Below are positions 1-9,803 of a stretch of DNA of 64,000 nt, piece after piece; positions within the stretch are counted from its first letter, which is position 1, and each line of letters starts with the position of its first letter. The stretch comes from Mallotus nudiflorus (taxonomy: Eukaryota > Streptophyta > Magnoliopsida > Malpighiales > Euphorbiaceae). The notes below the pieces were generated by a model. That model saw only the letters and a program-made list of their open reading frames with translations, was not told the DNA's origin and ran no database searches. The position numbers and the translations under genes are program-made. The stretch is taken from NCBI GenBank assembly GCA_947683625.1, contig CANTUR010000417.1, positions 1 through 64,000 of the forward strand. The letters run 5' to 3'.

Positions 1-968
1 AATACGACCACTACTGCTGCTTGAAGCACCTGACCCGAATCTGAATGGTCTACGCTGACCTCCATGACCATGTCTACTGCTCCGATGCACTCACTGCTGC
101 TGCCTCTGACTCTGCTGAGTCGGACCTCGCTGATGACTACTCGAACCAACATGAAAACTAGAGTACGGAGTAGCCTACAATCCACTTGACTGAACTCCCA
201 GCTAGTAATAATCAGGCATTACTCCCTGCCTAACTAGCCTCAGCTCAATTTCCTTGGCCAACTCAATCACAGACTCTAAAGTAAGGCTTGCTATAAGCAT
301 ACCAGCAAATGCTGAACCCAATCTGGTGACATATGTAGTGATTACGAAATACTGGTCTCGCATCAAATCCTCTGCATATCTACCCAGCCGAAGAAACTCT
401 CGGGTGTACTCCTCTACTGATCGATCACCATGAGATATGTTGATCAGTCGAAGATGATAGCTCATACGAAGAGGCTCTGGACAGAATCTCCTCATAAACC
501 GCTCTCGAAACTGAGCCCAAGTCATCATCATCATATAGGGTTGGATCATCTGAATGAACCAATCTAGGGCTGGTCCCTCGATAGACAGCTCAACGATCAT
601 GATCTGCTGATACTCGATGTGAGCAGTCTGAGTCCGAGTCTCGATCTCATGCAGAAAGTCTAACGGATCAGAAGTCCCATCGAAAGTAATCCTGCCAACT
701 TTGGCATAAAACAGAGCTTCCTAAGGTCAGATATACCCTGCTGATAGGCAGGCTGAACAACTAGAGGCATAGGAACATCAAATTCAGGCTCTACAGGCTC
801 CTCGTCCTGTAACTCTCTCTGCCTATGGCGACCTGTCGCTCCTCAAGGTCTACCTATGCCACGACCTCTACGTCTAACTGGCTGCTCAGGAGGTTAAACC
901 TCATCCTGAAAAGACCCATCATCCTCGGCCTCAACGACTGGCGGAGCGACACGCGCTCGCCTCCTCAT
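1..968 (-). pseudogene. gag: gag remnant of element I
   Basis: Capsid-type gag of a chromovirus, which would package the element RNA in cytoplasmic particles. The start codon is the ATG at 966-968, in the same MRRRAR context as element VII. An arginine- and glutamate-rich N-terminus is followed by the retrotransposon gag domain; the 202-600 stretch reads WFIQMIQPYMM, FRERFMRRFCPEPLR and YTREFLRLGRYAEDLM. The serine-rich linker before the zinc knuckle runs off the window. Compared with element VII the gene is broken by a T-A stop in the N-terminal acidic segment near 895, a one-base deletion near 728 and a CAG-to-TAG stop after PDYY at 202. Confidence 0.9.
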
Positions 969-1148
969 TCTGAAAAGACAACAGAACGATTCAGATAAAA
1001 CAGACAATGAAAGAATAACGCAGAAAACTAAAGCAAAGAATACTTATCAAGACATACTCAAACCTAATTCACTACAGTAGTTCAATAGAAAACACAACTT
1101 GAAAACTAGGGTCACGACTCACACAACTAAGCCCTGACACAGAACTCC

Positions 1149-1160
1149 GCTCTGATACCA
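1149..1160 (-). promoter_or_regulatory. Primer binding site (tRNA-iMet), element I
   Basis: The minus strand reads TGGTATCAGAGC, complementary to the 3' end of plant initiator methionine tRNA, four bases inside the LTR end. It is where minus-strand DNA synthesis would start. Confidence 0.9.
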
Positions 1161-1164
1161 ACTT

Positions 1165-4100
1165 TGTCACGACCCAAAATAGGGGCCATGACTGGCGCTA
1201 GGGAACGGGAATTCTTTCTAATTTGGAACCCATAGCAAGCCTAAAATAAAATAAAACATGCAATAGTAATAATAACAACACTTAATGCAGCGGAAATAAA
1301 ATCATAATTATCAAAATAATATTTTCGTCAAACAAAATTAAATCAAATTCTCATCTCATATATAAATAACTCCTTTAATACAAATCCAGTTCAAATTCTT
1401 AAGATACATAACTCACACAAATATAATACATAAAACCCATAATTTATTTACAACTACTGTAGTGTCTAGATTATAAAAATAAAACTCAAGTGAGTAGTTT
1501 ACATAAAGAAGCCGGGGCGAAAGAAATCCGGCATATAGGCCTGCTACTGAGGTCTGAGGAAGAAGACTCTCCTGAAAAATGGTCAACAAAGGGGAGTCAG
1601 ACCTCACTGAGTGAATTACTATAATATATATACATGCATACTAAATGTCAATGCACACAGTCAACAATATATATATAATATGTATGTATACAAGCAACTA
1701 CACACAAATGCAATAAAAATCATTTAATATATTTTTATTGAAAATCACAGTTTATGAAGGATCGAATAGAACCCTAGAATATCTTAACCTTGAAAACAGT
1801 GTTAGACAATAATCTAGCCATACAGGCTCACTTATTCCAATTATATTCACTTATTCCATTTAGACAGTAGACTGGCCCCGAGACACTAAGTTGACCAAGC
1901 TCCAGCAGTCTGATTGTCAGTGTGATTGGCCCCGAGACACTTGGACAACCGAGCTCTAGCAATCACACTCCCAAATCATATCACACATCAAATAATCATA
2001 TCCAATTAATATCCACAAATGGTTAGTAATATAGCCTAAATGCTATAAGCGTACCGGTACGTACTCGGTCCTAGTGCTGCCCACTAGGTAGCACGTTTTG
2101 TTAATATCCTTCATTGAAATATAAAGCATACATTCATAAAAATAAATGATGCATGAATTTAAATATAATAGCAACAATAACCATATATATACTAGAAATA
2201 TACCAAAAGTAAACCAGGTATATTTCGAGTATATATACGTTAAATAAATCCAATATAATTGTAAAATTAACTCAATATATATTTAAAACATTCTAAATAT
2301 AAATGTTTAAATAAGCATGCATATAATTTACAATATACTAAAAAAAAACCAAAGATAAACCAAGAATAAACTAAAAATAAACTTAAATGCTAATTGAGTT
2401 ATTCATGCATATTTAATCAATATAAAACATACATTTCTAAATAATGCACCCTAAGCATATATATATAGAATAGTAACTCACACTTAGTGCGCTCCTCGAG
2501 ATGGGTCCGATGGGCCTGGTCCACTAGGCCTCGATTTTGGCGCAACTAAACAAATAATAATAACAGACATCAGAATAAACCTAACAGAAAATCCTAGAAA
2601 CTCAATCTAGAATATTGGACACAGAATCAAAATTAGGGTTTGACCGGACATCACGTTTTATGAGAATCCTATCTAAAATTCGGCAGAACCTCCCCTATAA
2701 AATGGAAATCTCTCTACTCAAAGAGTAGAGCCGGCCCTGCAAAGAAATACACTTCAAAAAATAGACACATAATCATATCCACAACCCCTCGGTCGGACTC
2801 CAAACTACAGTTTACTGACCGGGGTCCACAATCCATAGAATAATATAAAAATACTAAAAATACCCCTATATCATAGAAATACATTTAATAAGTAGAAATT
2901 ACATAATTAACCCTAAAACACAGTAAAAACCGATAAAAACTCATTTTATTAGAAAAATCGTATATTATATATATAATTTGAAAATAATTCACGAAAAATA
3001 GTTTTAATTACTCAAAAATACTAAATAATTTGTAGGAATCACTTTTATACCTTAAAAAACTATTAAAACCAATTTAATTACATTTTTAGTCAATTTAGGG
3101 TAAAATTACCAAAATACCCCTATATTTATAAATATACTAAAATTACTCCAAAAATTCACCAAAAATAGTATAATTATCCAAAATTAATTTTCTCAACATA
3201 TTTATCAATAATATCAATATTTAAACTCAATTAACTAATTAATTTCAATTAAAAACACAATTAACCCTATTTTCTCAAAATTACATAAACTAACTAAATT
3301 CAAAATAAATACATAGAAATTCATAAAAATTACAAATAAATTTCTATAATTCATTTCAACAACTATATTTATCATAAAACACAATTTTATAATTTATTTA
3401 ATTAATTTTTGAAAATTAGAAAGTAATAATAAAATATTCAAAAATACCCAAAAATCAAAATAATTCCCAAAAATTCTACAAAAATTCACACATGTAGATT
3501 AAGCTAAGGGGACAACATTTGTGAAGGGATTTTTCATGAATCAATCAATTCGAAGTTCAAAAAAATCAAGAACCCTAAAATGGCCGAATTACCAAAATCA
3601 AAACCTAAGCAAATCAAGACCATTTTAAGTGAAACAAAGCTTGGAATCACACTCGCCGAAGCTCAAGAAGAAGAAAGAGAACGGCGGTGTCGAAAATGGT
3701 GGCCGAAAATGCCGTGATCGACAGTGAGAATGAATTCGACTTCCCGAGCTTATTCCAGCCAAACCTCGACGGAATAGGGCGCTGCTGGCGGCAGGAAAGG
3801 CTGGGGAAGGAGGTGGCACATCGATGGTGAGAAAATGGGATGGCAGCGACCGGAACGATGATGGGAGCGATCGGGAGTGAGGGAGAAGGATGGATGGCAC
3901 AACCGTAAATAACTCAAACTTGAATTTTTGTTTAATATTAAATGTATATGTGTATATATATATATACTTTACACTATATATTAAAATAATATAAAATCAC
4001 ACACATTAAATATACACCACACACATATAATTTAATATTTTAAAATTTAATACACCTAAAAATAATTAAATAATATTAAAACTAATAATAAATAATAAAA

Positions 4101-4421
4101 TATTAGGGTAATTAATTAAACCCTAGTTAAATAAATAAATACACATATATACGTTATTTAGTACTTTAAAAATATATATGAGTTCATGCAAGTCCGTAAA
4201 ATTGTTTAAAATAATTAATAATAAATAATTTACGTGTCAATTTTTTCGAAAATGCAAGTCCCGAAGAAATTTTGACGTAAAGTGCTTAAAATAATATAAA
4301 ACAATTAAAAATCAATTTTAATTAAATAGCAACTCATAAAATATCATAAATCTATACAAAAATTATTAACATTGCATATCCTGATACAGTATAAAAGTAT
4401 TTAAAAACACGGGATATTACA
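1165..4421 (-). repeat. 5' LTR of element I (subfamily A)
   Basis: The 3257-bp LTR reads tgtcacgaccc to gggatattaca on the plus strand, so TGTAATATCCC to GTCGTGACA in coding orientation. It carries all subfamily blocks: the paired hairpins at 1870-1970, the 7-5-7 hairpin near 2068-2086, the GTAC/CCGG palindromes beside it, the CTACTC..GAGTAG block near 2720 and a GC-rich island at 3630-3900. Reading frames in the island (for example 3625-3900) are short, serine/proline-rich and not recognisable; I do not call a gene. Confidence 0.92.
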
Positions 4422-6315
4422 TCGGCGCAACTAAACAAACAAAAATGACAGGAATCAGAACAAATCTAATAGAAGTTCTAAAGACTCGATCTAGAATAAT
4501 AGAGACAGAATTAGGATTAGAGCTCGACCGGACATCACGTTTTACGAGAATTCTACCAAAAATTTGGCAAAACCTCCCCTGTAAAATGGATATCTCTCTA
4601 CTCAAAGAGTAGTGCTGGCCCTACAAAGAAATACACTTCAAAAATAAACACAGAACACAAACACAATCCCTCGGTCGAACTCCAAACTACAAATCACCGA
4701 TCGAGGTCCACAATTCATGGAATATTTACAAAATACCAAAAATACCTTTATATAATAAAAATACATTTTATAAGTAGAAATTATGTAATTTACCCTAAAA
4801 CACAGTAAAAACCGATAAAAACTCATTTTATTAGAAAAATCGTATGTTATACATATAATTGAAAATAATTTACGAAAAATAGTTCTAATTAGTTAAAAAT
4901 ACTAAATAATTTGTAGAAATCATTTTTATACCCTAAATAACTATTAAAACCAATTTAATTACATTTTTAGCCAATTTAGGGTAAAATTACCAAAATACCC
5001 CTATATATATAAATATACTAAAATTAATCCAAAAATTCACCAAAAATAATATAATTGCACAAAATTAATTTTCTCAACATATATTTCAATAATATCAATA
5101 AATATACTCAATTAACCAATTAATTTCAATTAAACACATAATTAACCTAACTTTCCAAAATTACATAAACTATTTAAATTCAAATAAATACATAAAAATC
5201 CACTAAAATACAAATAAATTTCTATAATTCATTTCAACACCTATATTTTCCATAAAACACAATTTCATAATTTAATTAATTGATTTTCGAAAATTAGAAA
5301 ATAATAATAAAATAATCAAAAATACACAAAAATCAAAGTAATTTCCAAAAATTCTACAAAAATTCACACATGAAGATTAAGCTAAGGGGAGCAACATTTG
5401 TGAAGAAATTTTTCATGAATCAATCAAATTGAAGCTCAAAAAAAATTGAAGAACCCTAATAGGCCGAAATTGCAAAATCAAAATCTAGGCAAATCTAGAC
5501 CATTTTAAGTAAAAAAAGCTTGGAATCACACTCACTGGAGCTCAAGGAGAAGATAGAGACTGGCGGTGTCAAAAATGGTGGTCAGAATCACGTCGATCGA
5601 CGTTGGGACGAAGTTTCGGTCTTCCGACCAAAACGAGCTTCAAACGGTGCCGGAGAATGCAGAGAAGGTGGCGGAGCTACTGGCTGGGAAGGGCGGAGCT
5701 CAAGGTGGCACACCAACGGCCTGAAAATGGAAGTAGCAGTGGTGAGGGTGATAGAAATTGATCGGGAAGAAGGGGAAGGGGATAATGGCAAAATCGTAAT
5801 TATTGCTAAGTTTTGATTTTTGACAAATAATTAGGTATATATGTATATATATATACTCAAACTATATATTTTAATATAATAAATTCCCACACATATTAAA
5901 TATACTCCACACACATATAATTTAATATATTAAATAATTTATACACTTAAAAATAATTAAATAATATTAAAACTAAATAATAAATAATAAAAATTAGGAT
6001 AATTAATTAAACCCTAGTTTAATTTAAATATATACACATATTTACACTTTATTTTAGCACTTTAAAAATATATATGAGTTCATGAAAATTCATGAAATTA
6101 TTTAAAATAATTAATACTAAATTATTTACGTGTTAATTTCCCCAAAAATAAAATTCTCAGGAAAATTTTATGTAAAGCACTTAAAATAATATAAAACAAT
6201 TAAAATAAGCTTTAAATAAATATCAACTCGTAAAAATATCATAATTATATACAAAATTATTAACACTGTATATCCTGATGCAGTTTAAAATATTTTAAAA
6301 ACTCGGGATATTACA
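4422..6315 (-). repeat. 3' LTR of element II, inner part
   Basis: Starts inside the LTR at the block cggcgcaactaaac and runs to the terminus ctcgggatattaca at 6315. It includes the CTACTC..GAGTAG block near 4600, the CCTCGGTCG..CGACCGAGG hairpin at 4670-4710, a GC-rich island at 5520-5800 with an intact GTGAGT donor at its inner edge, and the terminal hairpins. The outer 1.3 kb lies left of element I, outside the window. Confidence 0.88.
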
Positions 6316-6330
6316 GTCTCCCCCCTTATA
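6316..6330 (-). promoter_or_regulatory. Polypurine tract of element II
   Basis: The plus strand gtctccccccttata, directly inside the LTR end, is a G-run polypurine tract on the coding strand, the primer for plus-strand DNA synthesis. Confidence 0.8.
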
Positions 6331-6420
6331 ATAATTCGTCCCCGAATTCCTAAAAAGGAAATTACAAGATCAAAAAGGAAAGAGATATGGTGTAATATCC
6401 CGTGTTTTTAAAATATTTTT

Positions 6421-6444
6421 ACACTGTACCGAGATATACAGTGT
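6421..6444 (+). other. LTR-start hairpin 1
   Basis: ACACTGTA (6421-6428) pairs with TACAGTGT (6437-6444) around an 8-base loop. In elements X, XI and XII the arms are ACTGCAT/ATGCAGT instead, a compensating change. The CGGGATAT in most copies can also pair with ATATCCCG at the LTR tip. Confidence 0.7.
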
Positions 6445-6533
6445 TAATAATTTTTGAATATATATTACGATATTTTTCACGAGTTGATATGTATTTAAAA
6501 CCTATTTTAATTATTGTGAATTATTTACAGTGC

Positions 6534-6585
6534 TTTACGTAAAATTTTCCCGGGATTTGCATTTTCGGGGAAATTTTCACGCAAA
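6534..6585 (+). other. LTR-start hairpin 2
   Basis: TTTACGTAAAATTTTCCCG can pair with the downstream arm CGGGGAAATTTTCACGCAAA, giving about 17 pairs with small bulges and a loop centred on GGATTTGCATTT. The same arrangement lies at 17999-18055, 28870-28930, 40308-40365, 52958-53010 and 56355-56405. Confidence 0.7.
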
Positions 6586-6831
6586 TAATTTATTATTAAT
6601 TATTTTAAATATATTTTTGGACTTGCATGAACTCATACGTATTTCTAAATTTCTAAACACCGTGTATGTGTGCGATATTTATTTAAATAGGGTTTAATAT
6701 ATATTACCCTAATATTTTATTATTTGTTTATTAATTTATTGTTATTTAATTATTTTATTTATTATTAAATTATTAAAATATTAAGTGTGTGGATGTAAAT
6801 TTTTCTAAATATTTTATTAAAATTATTTTTT

Positions 6832-6930
6832 TTATTTATTATTTTTTTTCTTTTTTTTCTTTTTCTTTTTCTTTCTTTTTCTTTTCTTTCTTTTTTCTTT
6901 TTCTTCTTCTTCTTCTTCCTTCTCTCGTGC
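6832..6930 (+). repeat. Polypyrimidine (C/T) tract in LTR
   Basis: About 100 bp of almost pure T/C made of TTTTTC and TTC runs, just upstream of the GC-rich island. Homologous tracts: 18296-18408, 28548-28660 and 36668-36782 (as purines), 53250-53350. Long lysine- or phenylalanine-rich reading frames across it are artefacts of composition. Confidence 0.85.
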
Positions 6931-7965
6931 GCCCGACCACCCATTCCTCACCGCTGTAACTCCCGATTCCCAGCCATCGGTGTGCCGCCAGGAGCTCCGC
7001 CTTCCCCAGCCAGCCACTCCCCCGCCCCCAGCTCCTTCCCCGGCACCGGTTAGCCCCCGTTTTCCCTTTTGGCCGAAACTTCTTCCCTTTGCCGTCGACG
7101 ACGATTCCGGGCACCATTTCCGACATCGCCAGTCTCTTTCTTCTCCTTAAGCTCCGATGAGTGTGATTCTAGCTTTGGTTGCTTAGGTTTCGAATTTTCA
7201 ATTTCGGTCATATTAGGGTTTTCAATTTTTTTGAGCTTCGAATTGATTGATTCATGAAAACTCCCTTCACAAATGTTGATCCTAGTAGCTTAATATACAT
7301 GTATTAATTTTTTTGGAATTTTTGGAGATTTTTTGGATTTTTGGGTATTTTTGAATATTTTAATATTATTTTCTAATTTTCGGAAATTAATTATTTAAAT
7401 TATGAAATTGTGTTTATGGTAAAATTAGGTGTTGAAATGAATTATAGGAATTTATTTGGAATTTTTATGAATTTCTAAGTATTTATTTTGAATTATTGAA
7501 GTTTATGTAAGTTTGAGAAATTAGGTTAAATGTGTTTTTAATTGAATTTAATTGGTTAATTGAGTTTAATTATTAATATTATTGATAAATATGTTGAGAA
7601 AATTAATTTTGGATAATTGTATAATTTTTGGCGAATTTTTGAAGTAATTATAGTATATTTTTATATATAGGGGTATTTTGGTAATTTTACCCTAAATTGT
7701 CTAAAAATGTAATTTAATTGGTTTTAATAGTTATTTAAGGTATAAAAATGATTTCTACAAATTATTTAGTATTTTTAACTAATTAAAATTATTTTTCGTG
7801 AATTATTTTCAATTATATATATAATATACGGTTTTTCAAATAAAATGAGTTTTTATTGGTTTTTAATATGTTTAAAGGTTAATTATGTAATTTCTACCTA
7901 TAAAATGTATTTTTAGGTTTTAAGGGTATTTTTGGTATTATCAGAATTGTTCTGTGTTTGTGGAT

Positions 7966-8004
7966 CCCGGTCGATGGACTGTAGTTTGGAGTCCGACCGA
8001 GGGG
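7966..8004 (+). other. Conserved hairpin CCCGGTCG..CGACCGAGG
   Basis: The left arm CCCGGTCG and right arm CGACCGAGGGG enclose the loop atggactgtagtttggagtc. Subfamily copies alter both arms together: CCTCGGTCGG/CCGACCGAGG at 41786-41821, CCTCGGTTAGGG/CCCAACCCGAGG at 38964-39002. In the C-type LTR at 60973-61017 the pairing is weaker but recognisable. Confidence 0.7.
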
Positions 8005-8051
8005 TTATGGATTTGTGTTGCGCTTATTTTTCGAAGTGTATTTCCTTGCAG

Positions 8052-8305
8052 GGTCGGCTCTACTCTTTTGAGTAGAGAGATGTCCGTTTTACAGGGGAGG
8101 TTCTGTCTGATTTTTGATAGAATTTTCGTAAAACGTGATATCCGGTCGAACCCTGATATCGATTCTGTATTTAATACTCTAGATCGAATTCTAGGATTTC
8201 TGTTAGGTTTATTCTGATGTCTATTATTTATTGCTTCTTTAGTTGCGCCGAGACCGAGGGCTAGTGGACCAGGCCCGTCGGATCTGTCTCATGGAGCGCA
8301 CTAGG
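8052..8305 (+). other. Conserved LTR block bounded by splice consensus sites (putative exon)
   Basis: The 254-bp block is preceded by TTTCCTTGCAG (to 8051) and followed by GTGAGTT (8306-8312), good plant 3' and 5' splice sites. Inside are a palindrome CTACTC-TTTT-GAGTAG (8060-8075) and a stem CGTTTTAC/GTAAAACG (8085-8092, 8128-8135) that encloses a second stem. A short frame starting MSVLQGRFC overlaps the stem and stays open in several copies (35447-35701, 41825-42082, 48406-48735, 54516-54752); in C-type LTR IX it reads MSVLQRKLYRIFGRI. Either the peptide or the RNA fold could explain the conservation. Expression is not shown. Confidence 0.5.
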
Positions 8306-8682
8306 GTGAGTTACTATACTATATATATATGCTTTAGGATGCATGATTTAGAAATATATGTTTTATTGTGATTAAATATGCACAAATAATATGATTTGTA
8401 TTTTAGTTTATTTTGGTTTATTTTTGGTATATAATAAATTATATACATGTTTTGTTAATAAATTATATTTAAAAATGTTTTTAAATATATTTCTAGTTTA
8501 ATTTATGATTTGATTGGATTTATTTGACGTATATATACTCGAAATATACCTGGTTTACTTTTGGTATATTTTTAGTATATATATGGTTTATGTTGATATT
8601 TTATTGAACTTCATGCATCATTTATTTTTGTGAATGAATGTTTTATATTATTAATGATGAAGGATATCGATAGAACGTGCTA

Positions 8683-8701
8683 CCTAGTGGGCAGCACTAG
8701 G
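8683..8701 (+). other. Conserved 7-5-7 hairpin CCTAGTG..CACTAGG
   Basis: Perfect 7-bp stem, 5-base loop GGCAG. It is followed at once by the palindromes GTACGTAC and TACCGGTA. It is present in every LTR that covers this point; in LTR IX the stem is CCTAATG/CATCAGG on the plus strand with a 5-base loop of different sequence. Confidence 0.75.
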
Positions 8702-8805
8702 ACCGAGTACGTACCGGTATGCCTATAGTATTTAGGCTATATTACTAACCATTTGTGGATATTGATTGAATATGATTATTGATATATGTGAGATATGGTT
8801 TGGAG

Positions 8806-8905
8806 GTGTGATTGCTGGAGCTCGGTTGACCAAGTGTCTCGGGGCCAATCACACTGGCAGTCAGACTGCTGGAGCTCGGTTGACTTAGTGTCTCGGGGTC
8901 AGTCT
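8806..8905 (+). other. Tandem covarying hairpin pair in LTR
   Basis: Hairpin 1 has arms GTGTGATTG (8806-8814) and CAATCACAC (8846-8854). Hairpin 2 has arms AGACTG (8863-8868) and CAGTCT (8900-8905). Both share nearly the same loop, CTGGAGCTCGGTTGAC followed by WAGTGTCTCGGGG. Two tandem units with the same loop but different, internally complementary arms mean the pairing rather than the arm sequence is kept. Confidence 0.8.
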
Positions 8906-9138
8906 ACTGTCTAAATGGATTAAGTGGATATATTTGGATTAAGTGAGCCTGTGTGGCTAAAGTGTTGTCTAACACTATTTCTGAGGTTGCGATATTCTAG
9001 GGTTCTATGTGATCCTTCATAAAAGATGATTTTCAATAAAATATATAAAATGATTTTATTACATCTGTGTGTATTTGTATGTATATATATTAGATATATA
9101 TATACTGTTGATTGTATGCATTGTCACTTAGTGTGTAT

Positions 9139-9200
9139 GTATATATATTATAGTAATTCACTCAGTGAGGTCTGACTCCCCTCCGTTGACTATTTTTCAG
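9139..9200 (+). promoter_or_regulatory. TATA-like stretch, CTCAGTGAGGTCTGAC box and TTTTTCAG acceptor
   Basis: TATATATATTATAG is followed by the box CACTCAGTGAGGTCTGAC and, 20-30 bp on, TATTTTTCAG|GAGAGTC. All are conserved in subfamilies A, B and C (at 59876-59910 in LTR IX on the minus strand). The spacing would suit a core promoter with start near the box, but the last part equally reads as a 3' splice site. The sequence alone does not decide. Confidence 0.45.
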
Positions 9201-9609
9201 GAGAGTCAACTTCTTCAGACCTCAATATCAGGTCGATACACCGGATTTCTTCCGCCCCAGCTTCTTTGTGTAAACTATTTACTTGAGTCTTATTTTTATA
9301 ATCTAGACACTGCAGTAGTTGTGAATTAAAGTGTGGGATTTCATGTATTTTATTTAAAGAGATGTATTATATTGAAACTGGATTTGTACTGAAAGATTTA
9401 TATATATGAGATGAGATTTGATTTAAATCCAGTGATGAGAATGTTATTATTATATTTATGATTTTTATTTTCGTTGCATATATATTATTGTTATTATTAT
9501 TATTATTGCATGTTTTATTTTATTTTTAGGCTTGCTACGGGTTCCGGATTCGAAAGAATTCTCGTTCCCTAGCGCCGGTCATGGCCCCTGTTTTGGGTCG
9601 TGACAAAGT

Positions 9610-9621
9610 TGGTATCAGAGC
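9610..9621 (+). promoter_or_regulatory. Primer binding site (tRNA-iMet), element III
   Basis: TGGTATCAGAGC, four bases after the LTR end TGACA at 9605; complementary to initiator methionine tRNA. Confidence 0.93.
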
Positions 9622-9803
9622 GGAGTTCTGTGTCAGGGCTTAGTTATGTGAGTTGTGGCCCTAGTTTTCAGAGTTGTGTTTTCTGTTGGACTACTGCAAT
9701 GTATTAGGTTCGAGTATATCTTGATGAGTATTCCTTGCTGTAGTTTTCTGCGTTATTCCTCCGTTGTCTGTTTTGTCTGAATCTTTCCGTTTGTCTTTTC
9801 AGT

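Larger units (their letters stand above)
1..4421 (-). mobile_element. Element I: Tekay-like Ty3/gypsy retrotransposon, 5' part
   Basis: Minus-strand chromovirus cut by the window edge. Reading from the right it has a complete 5' LTR (4421 to 1165), a tRNA primer site, a leader and the gag gene; the rest of gag, pol and the 3' LTR lie beyond position 1. The element sits in the left LTR of element II: right after its last base, ttaca at 4421, the sequence resumes in the middle of another LTR (tcggcgcaactaaac). The expected target duplication is TCGGC (4422-4426), whose partner lies outside the window. Confidence 0.9.
6391..9605 (+). repeat. 5' LTR of element III (subfamily A reference copy)
   Basis: 3215 bp, TGTAATATCCCG to GTCGTGACA. 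I use it as the reference for the conserved LTR blocks because it reads in coding orientation. From the start: two terminal hairpins, a polypyrimidine tract, a GC-rich island (about 6925-7150), a long AT-rich stretch, the 7966-8004 hairpin, the block 8052-8305, a second AT-rich stretch, the hairpins 8683-8905, a TATA-like stretch with the CTCAGTGAGGTCTGAC box, and the 3' end block from 9530. Confidence 0.95.

Noticed and set aside
3625..3900. Serine/proline-rich frame in the GC island of LTR I (and similar at 18255-18609, 56747-57060)
   Set aside because: Equivalent islands in sister LTRs do not keep one frame; the shared end of the frame follows from the conserved nucleotides around the GTGAGT site.
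6832..7126. Lysine/arginine-rich minus-strand frames
   Set aside because: They translate the C/T tract; composition artefact.
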